A DNA stretch of 14,105 nucleotides from CAWEHT01 sp963808455 (GCA_963808455.1 CAWEHT010000251.1:1-14105), one strand, 5' to 3'; positions 6,365 to 13,726 are shown, counted from the first letter of the stretch. Notes: a model not told the origin generated them from the letters alone. A program made the numbers and translations.

Positions 6365-6459
6365 GCTGGCTTGGACCGAAGGACTGCTGGCCAAAGTGGA
6401 GACGGGCGAATTGGCCTAGCCGGCGGACGTCTTTTTTTCGTGTCATATCCAACCTGGAA

Positions 6460-6469
6460 TATACAAGCT
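6460..6469 (+). repeat. Second copy of TATACAAGCT, upstream of the methyltransferase gene
   Basis: Identical to 5839-5848 in the padR promoter and placed 18 bases before the methyltransferase start, next to its AAGGAGGG ribosome site. Two copies 620 bases apart, each before a gene of the same pair, suggest a common regulator, most simply PadR. Confidence 0.4.
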
Positions 6470-6487
6470 TCTAAGGAGGGTCAGGCC

Positions 6488-7144
6488 ATGACGAGACCGA
6501 GGATCAAGGAAACGGATCAGGGGATCCAGGGCGAGTTCACTGTGGCGGCTTACGATCAGATGGCCAGGAACCTGCGCGACCGGGGCTGGCTCAAGACGGG
6601 CCAACTCCTCGAACACGGCATCACGCAGGGGCACGCGCTCGAGATCGGCCCGGGGCCCGGGTACCTGGGGCTTGAATGGCTGCTGCGCACGCAAGGCACG
6701 ACGCTGACCGGCCTGGACGTCAGCCCCGATATGGTCGTTCTCGCGAGGCGCAACGCGGAGGAGTACGGCCTCTCGGCCCGGTCCGCGTACGTCCCGGGCA
6801 ACGGGGGCCGGATGGAATTCGAGGACTGCAGCTTCGACGCGGTCTTCACCAACGGCTCGCTTCACGAGTGGGCCGCCCCCCAGGCCACCTTCGACGAGAT
6901 CTGGCGTGTGCTGCGGCCTGGTGGCCGAGCCTTCGTCTCCGATCTGCGGCGAGACACGCTCGCGCCGGTGCGGTGGTTCTTGTGGCTTGGAGCGCGACCG
7001 AGGACGATGCGACCGGGCCTGATCAGCTCGCTCAACGCCGCCTACACGCCTTCCGAGCTGAGCGCCCTGATCCGGCCAACCCGGCTGGCGGGTTGCCAGG
7101 TATCCGCCAATCTCATGGGCCTGACGCTGGTGGGGAGCAAATAG
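6488..7144 (+). CDS. Class I SAM-dependent methyltransferase
   Basis: 218 residues from ATG 6488, which follows AAGGAGGG. Rossmann-type methyltransferase: motif I LEIGPGPGYLG (51-61), the acidic end of strand 2 in TGLDVSPDMV (Asp76), motif II-like FEDCSFDAVFTNGSLHEW, and the post-II segment EIWRVLRPGGRAFVSDLRRD. The substrate cannot be read; methyltransferases with this N-terminus (EFTVAAYDQMARNLRDRG) are small-molecule enzymes of the UbiE/Methyltransf_11 group. Its own ribosome site and the TATACAAGCT element upstream make co-control with padR likely. With an ArsR operon next door, methylation of a metalloid or thiol compound is conceivable, but the cysteine pattern of arsenite methyltransferases (ArsM) is missing, so this is not ArsM. 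Confidence 0.9.
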   Translation: MTRPRIKETDQGIQGEFTVAAYDQMARNLRDRGWLKTGQLLEHGITQGHALEIGPGPGYLGLEWLLRTQGTTLTGLDVSPDMVVLARRNAEEYGLSARSAYVPGNGGRMEFEDCSFDAVFTNGSLHEWAAPQATFDEIWRVLRPGGRAFVSDLRRDTLAPVRWFLWLGARPRTMRPGLISSLNAAYTPSELSALIRPTRLAGCQVSANLMGLTLVGSK

Positions 7145-7379
7145 CGGCCTCTGCTGGTCAAGGTGGCCGGCCGCAGGTTGGCGATCGGGAGGGCACCTGA
7201 GCTCGCCCATGTATCTTGTTGTTGCACCGCACAGTGCACCTTGATGGCTAGCTTATGTGCTAAAAGGCATCCAAGACGAAAAGTCCGCGACCTTGGGTAA
7301 GTCGCACCACATCCCGAACACGCTCCGGATGGTACAGTAGTGCTCATTCCCGTTATCCATTCGGCAGTGTGAGGGGACC

Positions 7380-9038
7380 ATGGCACAAAAACGACTGGCC
7401 TTCCACGCGCTCGTAACCCTCGGGCTGATCCTTATCTTGTCTAACACCGGCACCGCCTCGCTCGCCCTCGCGAGGCCGATGGCTGCTGTCAGCTCACCGC
7501 ACGGCACCCTCGGTGCCGCCGGCCCATCCGTCGTCTGCAACTTCAGCAAGGCCTCGAGCACACCCGTGCTGGCGCTGGGCGCGTTCGGCGCCTGGGACAG
7601 CGATGACGTTTGGGACCCCAGTGTGCTGAAGGAAAGCAGTACCTCCTACCAGATGTGGTATACCGGAACGGACGCTGCCGGCGACGAGAATATCGGCTAT
7701 GCCACGTCCACGGACGGCGCCAGCTGGACCAAACACGGCGCAGCCCCGGTCCTGGCGGCAGGCGGGGGCTGGGAAAGCAACCTCGTCTTCAAGCCTTCGG
7801 TGGTCTTCGATGGCGTCCAATACGATATGTGGTACGTCGGGGAGGATGCCTCCGGCACCGATCGCATCGGCTATGCCACCTCGCCGGATGGGATCACCTG
7901 GACCAAGCACACCGGCAACCCGGTCCTTGACGTAGATGCCGAGGGGACCTGGGATGACCACGGCGTCGGCGGGCCGAGCGTCTTGAAGGTCGGCAGTACC
8001 TACCAGATGTTTTTTACGGGCTCCAACGGGGTGACCACCCGCATCGGCCATGCCACTTCGAGCGATGGAGTCACCTGGAGCAAGGACCCTGAGAACCCGG
8101 TGATAAGCAACGGCTCTCCGGGCTCCTGGTCCTGGACCAAGGCGTATGCGCCGGCTCTGGTCGCGGTCGGTGGCCGATACATGCTGTTCTATTCCGGCGG
8201 CGCCCTTCCCGAGATAGGGGAGACCGGCTACGCTGCATCGAGTGATCTCAGCACGTGGCGGCCCGCCGGCCCGGTGCTGGTCGTGGGCGCGCCCGGCGCC
8301 TTCGATTCGCAGCTCGCCGATCGCACCGCCGTCGTCGTCAACGGGGCTAGCTTCCAAATGTGGTACTCGGGCCAGGCCCCCGGAGGTGAGTACCAGATCG
8401 GCTACGGCACCGGGCAGTTCTGTCCGGCAAGCCCGCAAGCCTATCTTCCCCTCGTCGATAATGCGGCGCCGTCGTGCGTGGCCTTCTATACCGATGACTT
8501 CACAGACCCGAACAGTGGCTGGCCTACGAACAGCGGCACCAACTCGCAGGTGGGCTACACGAGCGGGGAGTACCAGATACTCATCAGCAGCCCGGATTTC
8601 CCCCGCTCGGTCACGCCGGCGGCCAATGCGACCGACTTCACCGCCGCCGTCACCGCAAACCGGCAAAATGCCAGCACCGGGTCGTATGGCATCGCGTTCG
8701 GTATCAGCGCGGATGGCGTCGTGACGACGTCTTATGAGTATCTCATCTCCGGAGATCAGTACCGGCTCTCACGTGTAGATGACTCGGTGGTCACCGTGCT
8801 GAAGGACTGGACCACCTCGGCTTTCATAAACTCGGGCACCAGCCAGAACCGCATGGAGGTGGTGCGCGCCGGGTCCGGCATTTCACTATATGCCAACTCG
8901 CATTTCCTGACCACGCTCACCGACGCCACCTTTATCGGGCTGCGCCGGGTTGGGCTGGTGGCTGTTTCCAACACGGATGTCCCTCAGGACGCCCGCTTCA
9001 ACGATTTCGCCATGTACCCGTCGAACTGCCTGGAATGA
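7380..9038 (+). CDS. Secreted five-bladed beta-propeller protein with C-terminal domain
   Basis: 552 residues from ATG 7380 (GAGGGG upstream). Residues 1-31 are a signal peptide ending LALA. Residues about 62-346 contain five repeats of the type M-W-Y-x-G...I-G-Y-A-T-S-x-D-G-x-x-W-T-K...N-P-V-L, the pattern of the five-bladed propeller shared by glycosidase families 43/32/68 and many non-catalytic relatives. The acidic triad of those enzymes could not be placed with confidence, so it may bind rather than cleave sugars. YLPLV (355-359) follows, a short linker segment common in exported Chloroflexota proteins, then a domain of about 180 residues starting FYTDDFTDPNSGW and ending in a strand-rich RFNDFAMYP, like a concanavalin-type lectin fold. 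It acts outside the cell. It has no link to the sulfur genes. Confidence 0.85.
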   Translation: MAQKRLAFHALVTLGLILILSNTGTASLALARPMAAVSSPHGTLGAAGPSVVCNFSKASSTPVLALGAFGAWDSDDVWDPSVLKESSTSYQMWYTGTDAAGDENIGYATSTDGASWTKHGAAPVLAAGGGWESNLVFKPSVVFDGVQYDMWYVGEDASGTDRIGYATSPDGITWTKHTGNPVLDVDAEGTWDDHGVGGPSVLKVGSTYQMFFTGSNGVTTRIGHATSSDGVTWSKDPENPVISNGSPGSWSWTKAYAPALVAVGGRYMLFYSGGALPEIGETGYAASSDLSTWRPAGPVLVVGAPGAFDSQLADRTAVVVNGASFQMWYSGQAPGGEYQIGYGTGQFCPASPQAYLPLVDNAAPSCVAFYTDDFTDPNSGWPTNSGTNSQVGYTSGEYQILISSPDFPRSVTPAANATDFTAAVTANRQNASTGSYGIAFGISADGVVTTSYEYLISGDQYRLSRVDDSVVTVLKDWTTSAFINSGTSQNRMEVVRAGSGISLYANSHFLTTLTDATFIGLRRVGLVAVSNTDVPQDARFNDFAMYPSNCLE

Positions 9039-9071
9039 CGATCGCCGGCACCTCCTCCCTGGCTTGACGCC

Positions 9072-9101
9072 GTGCTTCCTCCTCTCGATAGGAGGAGGCA
9101 C
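9072..9101. terminator. Stem-loop between convergent genes
   Basis: GTGCTTCCTCCT (9072-9083) pairs with AGGAGGAGGCAC (9090-9101) around the 6-base loop CTCGAT: 12 pairs, one of them G-U. It starts 33 bases after the propeller gene stop and lies before the convergent ccdA-tlpA gene. There is no T-run, so termination efficiency is uncertain. Confidence 0.55.
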
Positions 9102-9190
9102 GCTGCGCGTCGGGGTTACATTGTCTGGGTTGAAGCCTGCCGGGGCAGCCTAGTGCGTGTGCAGGGAAGGTCTTCGGTAGCGGCGCCCGT

Positions 9191-9265
9191 CATTCTGAGC
9201 GGGTAGACAAGCCAGCCTGCCTCGCGGCGAGCCGCCAGCGACGAAGTCCCCGCAGGGGGAGAATC
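9191..9265. repeat. Possible interspersed repeat (CATTCTGAGCG ... GAGAATC)
   Basis: The segment begins CATTCTGAGCG (9191-9201) and ends GAGAATC (9259-9265), so its ends form an ATTCT/AGAAT inverted pair. Inside are the palindrome CTCGCGGCGAG (9221-9231) and a CCCC-GCA-GGGG hairpin (9248-9258). The opening resembles the 'cattctgagcg...agaatct' elements scattered between genes in several Chloroflexota and other genomes. Only one copy is in this window, so repeat status is inferred. Confidence 0.35.
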
Positions 9266-9302
9266 CGTCTCTGTGCCACCGAAAGGGTCCCCTGTTTTTG
9301 CA

Positions 9303-10853
9303 CTAGCCAGCTGTCTCGGCCAGCAACTCCTGGATCGCGCGCTCCGTGACATCATAGCTGCCCTCGCCAAAGTGCGTGTAGCGCACGTGCCCTTGCTTGT
9401 CGATGAGGTACTCTGCCGGCCAGTATTCGTTCCGGTAGGCATTCCAGGTGGCGTAGTTGTTGTCCTGCGCGACCGGATAGGCGATGCCGTACTGCCGCAT
9501 CGCCTGCTGGACGTTCGCCGTATCATGCTCGAACTGGAATTCGGGCGTGTGCACCCCGACCACGACCAGGCCCTGTGTGTGGTATCTGGCATACCAGGCC
9601 GTCACGGAAGGCAGCGTGTGAATGCAGTTGATGCACTCGAACGTCCAGAAGTTGACCAGCACGACCTTCCCGCGGAGGTCAGCCAGGCGCAGCGCCGGAG
9701 AATCGAGCCAACGCGTGATGCCGGTGAAGTCGGGCGCAAGGCCGGCGTCGGGGAGCGAGGCTGAGACCACCCTCGGAGCAGAAGTGGGAGCGACCGGCGT
9801 TTGCGTGGGAGTGAGAGCGAGGGGCGTTGGCCTGGGCGTGGCAGCTGCCTTCGTCTGCGAAGCGAGCCCTCCATCCGGGGCCAGCATAGGCCGCTGAGCC
9901 GTGCCCGCCCCGGCAGGTTGGCCGCTTGCGGGTGACGGCGACGCGGGCGTGGCTACCTCTCTCGCCGAAGGGGAAGCCGCGGTTTGGGCCTGCGCCGAGC
10001 TCCCATCTAACGGTTGAGCCGACGCTGGGTCCAACCGCAGGGCTGGTGCGTCACCGGCGGACGCAGCGGCCTCGACTCTTGCCGAATCCTGTGTTCGACC
10101 GAGCAGCTGGTCGAGCTGCGCCCGCATCGCCGGCGTGCCCTCGAATGCCTGCAAGCGGTTGTTCCAATCGGAGGGCAGCGCCGACGTGGCCCAAGCCGTC
10201 ACGGCGACATCCGCGTTGAGGCCGATCAGCGCCGCCATGGCGACCATCAGCGCCCCGAAGCCCCGTTGTATCCCGTCGCTGCGTCTCGCCAGGGCCGGGG
10301 CCCTGCGCAGAACCGTCCGCCCGCCGTACGCGATCGCCAACAAAGGGATGCCGGCGCCCAAAGCGTAGGCCAGGGTGATCGCCACGACCTGCGCCGTAAT
10401 GCGCTGCGTGGCAGCCAGGGTGCTGATGGCGGCAAGCACCGGCCCGGCACACGGCGCCCACACCAACCCCATCGCGGCGCCGGCCGCAAGGCCGCCTGCA
10501 AACCCGTTCCGGTGGCGTTGTCTGGCGAGACCCGGCAGGCTGCCCAGGAGCATGCCCAGGCGCTCATGCAGCGCCGGAACGATCATGCTCAGGCCGGCTG
10601 CCCCGATGACTGCCACGGCGATGAGGCGCAGCAACTCTGGCGACAGGCCGAGCACTGCAAGCAGCTGTGCCAGAACCAATGTGAAGGCCGAGAAACTGGC
10701 GGCCAGGCCCAGGGCGACGCCCAACGGCCGGGCGCGGCCCTGCGCCAGGCTCGCTCCCACCGCGACGGGCAGGATGGGCAGGATGCACGGCGACGCCACC
10801 GTGACCAGGCCGGCCAGAAAAGCGAAGGCAAATGTCAAGATCAAGGTTCCCAC
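9303..10853 (-). CDS. CcdA-TlpA fusion (DipZ-like transmembrane thiol transporter)
   Basis: 516 residues from GTG 10853, placed one base after the stop of the zinc-finger gene. Residues 1-220 form a CcdA/DsbD-type membrane domain with six or so helices and the two conserved cysteines in ASPCILPILP (Cys23) and WAPCAGPVLA (Cys135). A low-complexity Ala/Pro/Ser/Thr/Gln linker of about 110 residues (257-367) leads to an extracytoplasmic TlpA-type thioredoxin domain: LADLRGKVVLVNFWTFECINCIHTLP with CxxC at 407/410, and EYLIDKQGHVRYTHFGEG at the cis-Pro side. The family moves electrons from cytoplasmic thioredoxin to outer thiol partners. The longer upstream reading overlaps the zinc-finger gene and is rich in T/P/S without membrane character, so the GTG start is preferred. 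Fusion of both parts into one chain is like mycobacterial DipZ. Confidence 0.9.
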   Translation of the reverse strand: MGTLILTFAFAFLAGLVTVASPCILPILPVAVGASLAQGRARPLGVALGLAASFSAFTLVLAQLLAVLGLSPELLRLIAVAVIGAAGLSMIVPALHERLGMLLGSLPGLARQRHRNGFAGGLAAGAAMGLVWAPCAGPVLAAISTLAATQRITAQVVAITLAYALGAGIPLLAIAYGGRTVLRRAPALARRSDGIQRGFGALMVAMAALIGLNADVAVTAWATSALPSDWNNRLQAFEGTPAMRAQLDQLLGRTQDSARVEAAASAGDAPALRLDPASAQPLDGSSAQAQTAASPSAREVATPASPSPASGQPAGAGTAQRPMLAPDGGLASQTKAAATPRPTPLALTPTQTPVAPTSAPRVVSASLPDAGLAPDFTGITRWLDSPALRLADLRGKVVLVNFWTFECINCIHTLPSVTAWYARYHTQGLVVVGVHTPEFQFEHDTANVQQAMRQYGIAYPVAQDNNYATWNAYRNEYWPAEYLIDKQGHVRYTHFGEGSYDVTERAIQELLAETAG

Positions 10854-10854
10854 C

Positions 10855-11124
10855 TTACCCGGGTTGCAGGACGATTTCGTCGATGTAGCACCATTCCCAG
10901 TCCTCGCCCGCCTGAAAAGACCTGATGATGGGATGCTGGGTGGCGTGGAAGTGCGCGGTGGCGTGCTTGTTCTTCGAGCTGTCGCAGCAGCCGACATGGC
11001 CGCACGTCAGGCACAGGCGCAGGTGGACCCACGTGTCGCCCACGGCCAGGCACTCCTGGCAACCGTCGCCGCTCGGCGTGACATCCCGGATCTGATCCGT
11101 ATGCGTACATCGCTTGCGCGCCAT
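10855..11124 (-). CDS. UBP-type zinc-finger protein
   Basis: 89 residues from ATG 11124 behind AAAGGAG. The whole protein is one ZnF-UBP domain (PF02148): C6-x-H8, C22-x-x-C25, then LRLCLTCGHVGCCDSS (Cys38, Cys41, His43, Cys46/47), HATAHFHATQHP (His54-His64 ligands) and the ending DWEWCYIDEIVL. In eukaryotes this domain binds the free ubiquitin C-terminus; stand-alone bacterial copies are common and have no settled function. The stop codon lies one base before the GTG of the CcdA-TlpA gene, so the two are almost certainly co-translated. The residues that bind ubiquitin's di-Gly tail are not assigned here. Confidence 0.92.
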   Translation of the reverse strand: MARKRCTHTDQIRDVTPSGDGCQECLAVGDTWVHLRLCLTCGHVGCCDSSKNKHATAHFHATQHPIIRSFQAGEDWEWCYIDEIVLQPG

Positions 11125-11153
11125 GCTTTATGCTCCTTTCGCTGTGGTTTCTG

Positions 11154-11438
11154 CCGGCGGCCAAAATGGTCGCCCAATGAGCCGCCGACCAGGATCAGGG
11201 CGGCGAGGAAAAGCGAGTAGCTTTCGACGACCCATTGGACGTCGCTGGCGGTGGCGTGCAGACCGGCCTGCAGAACGGGCAGGGCCACGTTGACGACAGT
11301 GCCGTCGATGAAGCCCATGCTCGAGCCGAGGATGGTGGCCACGAGAACCCAAGGGCCAATCTGCCCAGCCGCGGCCTCCGCCACGGCTCGCGCCGCGCCC
11401 GCCGTTCCTGTCGAGCCGTAGGCACGGCCGGACAGCAT
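11154..11438 (-). pseudogene. N-terminal stub of an MFS (DHA2/EmrB-type) exporter
   Basis: From ATG 11438 the frame gives LVATILGSSMGFIDGTVVNVALPVLQ (TM1 of 14-helix drug exporters), SDVQWVVESYSLFLAALILVGGSLGD (TM2) and then the loop motif A D-H-F-G-R-R. At 11154 family sequence stops: the next codons are the ribosome binding site region of the zinc-finger gene, and the open frame drifts on to 11007 inside that gene. About 85-90% of the transporter is missing, so it cannot work as an exporter. The 63 codons upstream of ATG 11438 (to GTG 11627) are open and read MGRPAKQGLALALAPLRAAL and LQACYLLVDQMAYIVKPP, which I do not recognise. This looks like a deletion scar that put the zinc-finger gene next to the transporter start. 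Confidence 0.7.
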
Positions 11439-11645
11439 CACCCCGTCATCGCAAGGCGGCTTGACGATATAGGCCATTTGATCCACTAGCAAGTAGCACG
11501 CCTGCAAGCGGCCGTATGTTGGCCGCGTCTCATTGTCGAGGGCGGCCCGTAGGGGTGCCAGGGCCAGGGCCAGGCCCTGCTTGGCGGGCCGGCCCATCTC
11601 TGCCCGCAGCCCCCGAGTTGTGGTCACCTCCCCACCGGGCCGCGA

Positions 11646-11670
11646 ACAGAATGTAGACTACTGGTTCTGT
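11646..11670. promoter_or_regulatory. Nested dyad ACAGAA / TTCTGT, possible operator
   Basis: ACAGAA (11646-11651) and TTCTGT (11665-11670) are perfect reverse complements; between them is a second dyad, GTAG-A-CTAC. The site lies in the divergent gap between the MFS remnant (minus) and the DUF302 gene (plus). The two dyads do not share exactly the same centre. A regulator site is possible; nothing else supports it. Confidence 0.3.
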
Positions 11671-11812
11671 CCCTACCTGGAAGTAACATAGCGAAACCTA
11701 CACTACCGACCGCATCAACGTGAGGGTAACGACCTGATCTCGCCGGTGCCGGCTCACTGACCATCGGGCCTCCTTCGTGGGGTTTGGGGCCAGTGCGGAG
11801 CATTGACATACG

Positions 11813-12211
11813 ATGAGTACAGCTTTTGAGGGCAAGGGGATCGTGAGCGTGGCGAGCCGGCATACGGCTGCCGAGACGATGGACCGCCTGGAAGCAGACC
11901 TGCGCGCCAGGGGCTTCACCATCTTTGCGCGGATCGATCAGCAGCGTGAAGCTCAACGCGTGGGCCTGGATCTGCGCCCGACCGAGCTATTATTGTTCGG
12001 GAGCCCCAAGGCGGGGACACTCTGGATGCAGGCCAGCACGAGCGTGGCGCTGGACCTGCCGCTCAAGGCGGTGGCCTGGCAGGATGACCACGGTCAGGCA
12101 TGGGTCACCTTCGACGACCCGGCGTACCTGGCCTGGCGACACGGCCTGGGAGATGGTGCGGTCACGCAGCTGGCCGGCGTGCGCGCTTTCGTCGAGCGCG
12201 CTGCCGCCTGA
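11813..12211 (+). CDS. DUF302 domain protein
   Basis: 132 residues from ATG 11813, with a GGAG about 12 bases upstream. It fits the DUF302 domain over its full length: SVASRHTAAETMDRLEADLRARGFTIFARIDQ, then the strand PTELLLFGSPKAGTLWMQAS and the ALDLPLKAVAWQDDHGQAWV hairpin, ending in a helix with LAGVRAFVERAA. No signal peptide and no cysteines. DUF302 proteins (CCND-like fold) are often next to redox, heavy-metal or stress genes, but no activity is established. It stands alone on the plus strand, flanked by the MFS remnant and a 416-base gene-poor stretch. Confidence 0.9.
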   Translation: MSTAFEGKGIVSVASRHTAAETMDRLEADLRARGFTIFARIDQQREAQRVGLDLRPTELLLFGSPKAGTLWMQASTSVALDLPLKAVAWQDDHGQAWVTFDDPAYLAWRHGLGDGAVTQLAGVRAFVERAAA

Positions 12212-12627
12212 GCCGGCGCGAAACGGCCATGGCGCTGCGGGCCCTGCCCACCGCCTGCGGCACCTCAGTGCTTGCCTTCGCTCGATGGTTGAGGCTCGCA
12301 TCGCACATCTGGCGCTATGATCGGCAAAAGGACGGAAGACGAGTCTGAGGGCGCGGGAGGCACAACCCCAACGCCTGGCAAGCGGATCGCCAATGCTCGT
12401 CGTGCTGCTGCTCCCGGCGGCCTCCTGAAGGTGCTGCTGCTTTGCGAGGAGAGCTGTAAGCAAGGCGGCCCCCCGCGCTCAGGTTGCCTGCCGGCTCGCC
12501 CTCGGCACGGCAGGCGCGGCGCCGGCTCATGGCCGTCGAGACAGGCATCCGGGGGCGGCCGCCTCCCCTCGATCGCGGCTGAAGCCGGCAGGTCGCCCTG
12601 GCGCCAGGCCTGCCGGCTCAGAAGCTT
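12212..12627. other. 416-base stretch without a convincing gene
   Basis: Between the DUF302 gene and the convergent oxidase-fold gene. Open frames of 77-104 codons exist on both strands but have low-complexity R/G/P/S composition, no family match by eye and no good ribosome sites. The only strong structure is the hairpin at 12583-12618. Confidence 0.6.
12583..12618. terminator. Large nested hairpin downstream of the oxidase-fold gene
   Basis: AGCCGGCAGG (12583-12592) and CCTGCCGGCT (12609-12618) are perfect reverse complements, 10 bp. Between them lies a perfect 12-base palindrome CCTGGCGCCAGG (12597-12608). It sits 10 bases past the stop of the minus-strand gene, a natural place for a terminator, but no T-run follows. 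Confidence 0.45.
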
Positions 12628-13041
12628 CTAATGGATCCGCTTGCCGGCATCCGGGCCGACCGACTGGTCATAGATGGCATTCACGGCAATGCGGACCACG
12701 TAGGCGGGCGGTGGCAGTTGCTGGGGCGCCTGCTTCAGCTGTTCCTTGACCCTTTCAAAGAGCGGGCCGGAGTCGATCATCTCGGCCGTCCCCTTGAACT
12801 GGTAGCCCTTGAAGGTCGTCAGGTCGATCACCGTGACCGAAACGTGGGGGTTCTCCTTTAGGTTCTCGCGCGTCTTGCGGGAGAAGAGATCGGCAAACAT
12901 GAGATGGGAGTCGTCCAGCACCTGGACCGTCCCCTTGGGCGTGCTGTTGGGCACGCCGTCCTTTGAGGCCGTGCCCACCCATGCCATCTTCCCCTTGAGG
13001 AACTCCTGCATATCCCCTGGTATCGTAACCAACTCAGCCAT
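12628..13041 (-). CDS. Pyridoxamine 5'-phosphate oxidase-fold (FMN-binding split barrel) protein
   Basis: 137 residues from ATG 13041, which has a textbook TAAGGAGG site eight bases upstream; upstream in-frame codons add only unstructured residues. Pattern of the flavin-binding split barrel: FLKGKMAWVGTASKDGVPNSTPKG (17-37), HLMFADLFSRKTRENLKENPHVSV (46-69, with the R-K-T-R-x-N-L FMN-phosphate segment) and FKGYQFKGTAEMID. Members are small FMN- or F420-linked reductases or heme-handling proteins; the short single-domain form with 'VQVLDDSHLMFADLFSRKT' is usual in anaerobes and is annotated only as PPOX family. It is probably transcribed alone, with the Crp/Fnr-type gene 260 bases upstream on the same strand. 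Confidence 0.9.
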   Translation of the reverse strand: MAELVTIPGDMQEFLKGKMAWVGTASKDGVPNSTPKGTVQVLDDSHLMFADLFSRKTRENLKENPHVSVTVIDLTTFKGYQFKGTAEMIDSGPLFERVKEQLKQAPQQLPPPAYVVRIAVNAIYDQSVGPDAGKRIH

Positions 13042-13197
13042 CGTGTCCTCCTTAGATATTCGTCTCGCCGCCCGTGGCCATCCGGCATTCGATGAATCCT
13101 GGCTCGCCGGTGCCGATGCTCCACGCTGGCGACGATTGTGCCTGGTGATCTCCGAACGGGCGCCGTACAACACGGCTAGGGGCTCGCCTGGCGGGTT

Positions 13198-13220
13198 GGC
13201 CCGCGGCAACGCTGCGGGCC
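13198..13220 (-). terminator. GC-rich stem-loop after the Crp/Fnr-type gene
   Basis: GGCCCGC (13198-13204) pairs with GCGGGCC (13214-13220) around a 9-base loop, about 80 bases downstream of the Crp/Fnr stop on the minus strand and upstream of the oxidase-fold gene. There is no T-run. It may separate the two genes. Confidence 0.3.
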
Positions 13221-13300
13221 CGCCGCTCAAGCCGCACGTGCGACCGCTAGACGACTGGATGCGCCATCCACCCTCCTTCCACACATAGATGCCACGCGGG

Positions 13301-13726
13301 TCACATGCAGTGGTCCACGCTCACCGCATAGCGCCCGTCTCGACGTTGTACCAACCCCTCGTCGTACAGGCCTTTCAGCACGTTAGCTACCATGACCCGC
13401 GACGCGCCGACCATGTCGGCCAGCTCCTGCTGCGTGATTGCCAGCTCGATCTCTGTGGCATTTTCTGCCGGGTGACCGTACTTGTCGGCCAGGTGCAGCA
13501 GCATGCGGAGCACCTTCTCCCGCACCGGCGCGCCTGCCGTCTCGCCGGCCTGCTGCATGCTCTGATAAAGCCTCCGCGCGAGATGCGCGATGATGGCCGT
13601 CGCCGCCCCCGGGTTGGCCCGGATCATCTCCTCGAACTGCTGGTCCCTGGCCCTGATCTGCCGGGCGCACACACGCTCACAGCATCCCCGGCGCCGGTCG
13701 CCTACCACGCTGGTCGAGTATACCAC
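13301..13726 (-). CDS. Crp/Fnr-family regulator, C-terminal part only
   Basis: From GTG 13726 the frame gives 141 residues. Residues 25-141 are a clear Crp/Fnr C-terminal half: the end of the sensor domain (RDQQFEEMIRANPGAATAII), the dimer helix (AHLARRLYQSMQQ), REKVLRMLLHLADKYG, and the winged helix ITQQELADMVGASRVMVANVLKGLYDEGLVQRRDGRYAV (96-134). The effector-binding cyclic-nucleotide-type barrel of about 110 residues is absent: the codons upstream, in all three frames, do not look like it, and residues 1-24 (R- and C-rich) do not fit either. It is thus either a truncated remnant or a minimal DNA-binding protein. No convincing ribosome site was seen at the GTG, which favours a broken gene. 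The Cys15/Cys16/Cys20 cluster is probably chance. Confidence 0.75.
   Translation of the reverse strand: MVYSTSVVGDRRRGCCERVCARQIRARDQQFEEMIRANPGAATAIIAHLARRLYQSMQQAGETAGAPVREKVLRMLLHLADKYGHPAENATEIELAITQQELADMVGASRVMVANVLKGLYDEGLVQRRDGRYAVSVDHCM

Noticed and set aside
6488..7144. Methyltransferase as arsenite methyltransferase (ArsM) because of the nearby arsR
   Set aside because: The characteristic cysteines of ArsM are missing and the gene pairs with padR instead.
7223..7238. TGCAC-N6-GTGCA hairpin upstream of the propeller gene
   Set aside because: Five-base stem without a T-run or promoter context; too weak to call.
7494..8666. 390-codon minus-strand frame opposite the propeller gene
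   Set aside because: No family pattern; antisense shadow of the repeats.
11803..11808. TTGACA just before the DUF302 start as a -35 box
   Set aside because: It lies only four bases before the ATG, so no -10 and leader could fit for this gene.
12317..12631. 104-codon plus-strand frame in the gene-poor stretch
   Set aside because: Low-complexity R/G/P/A content, no good ribosome site, and it overlaps the hairpin and the end of the opposite gene.
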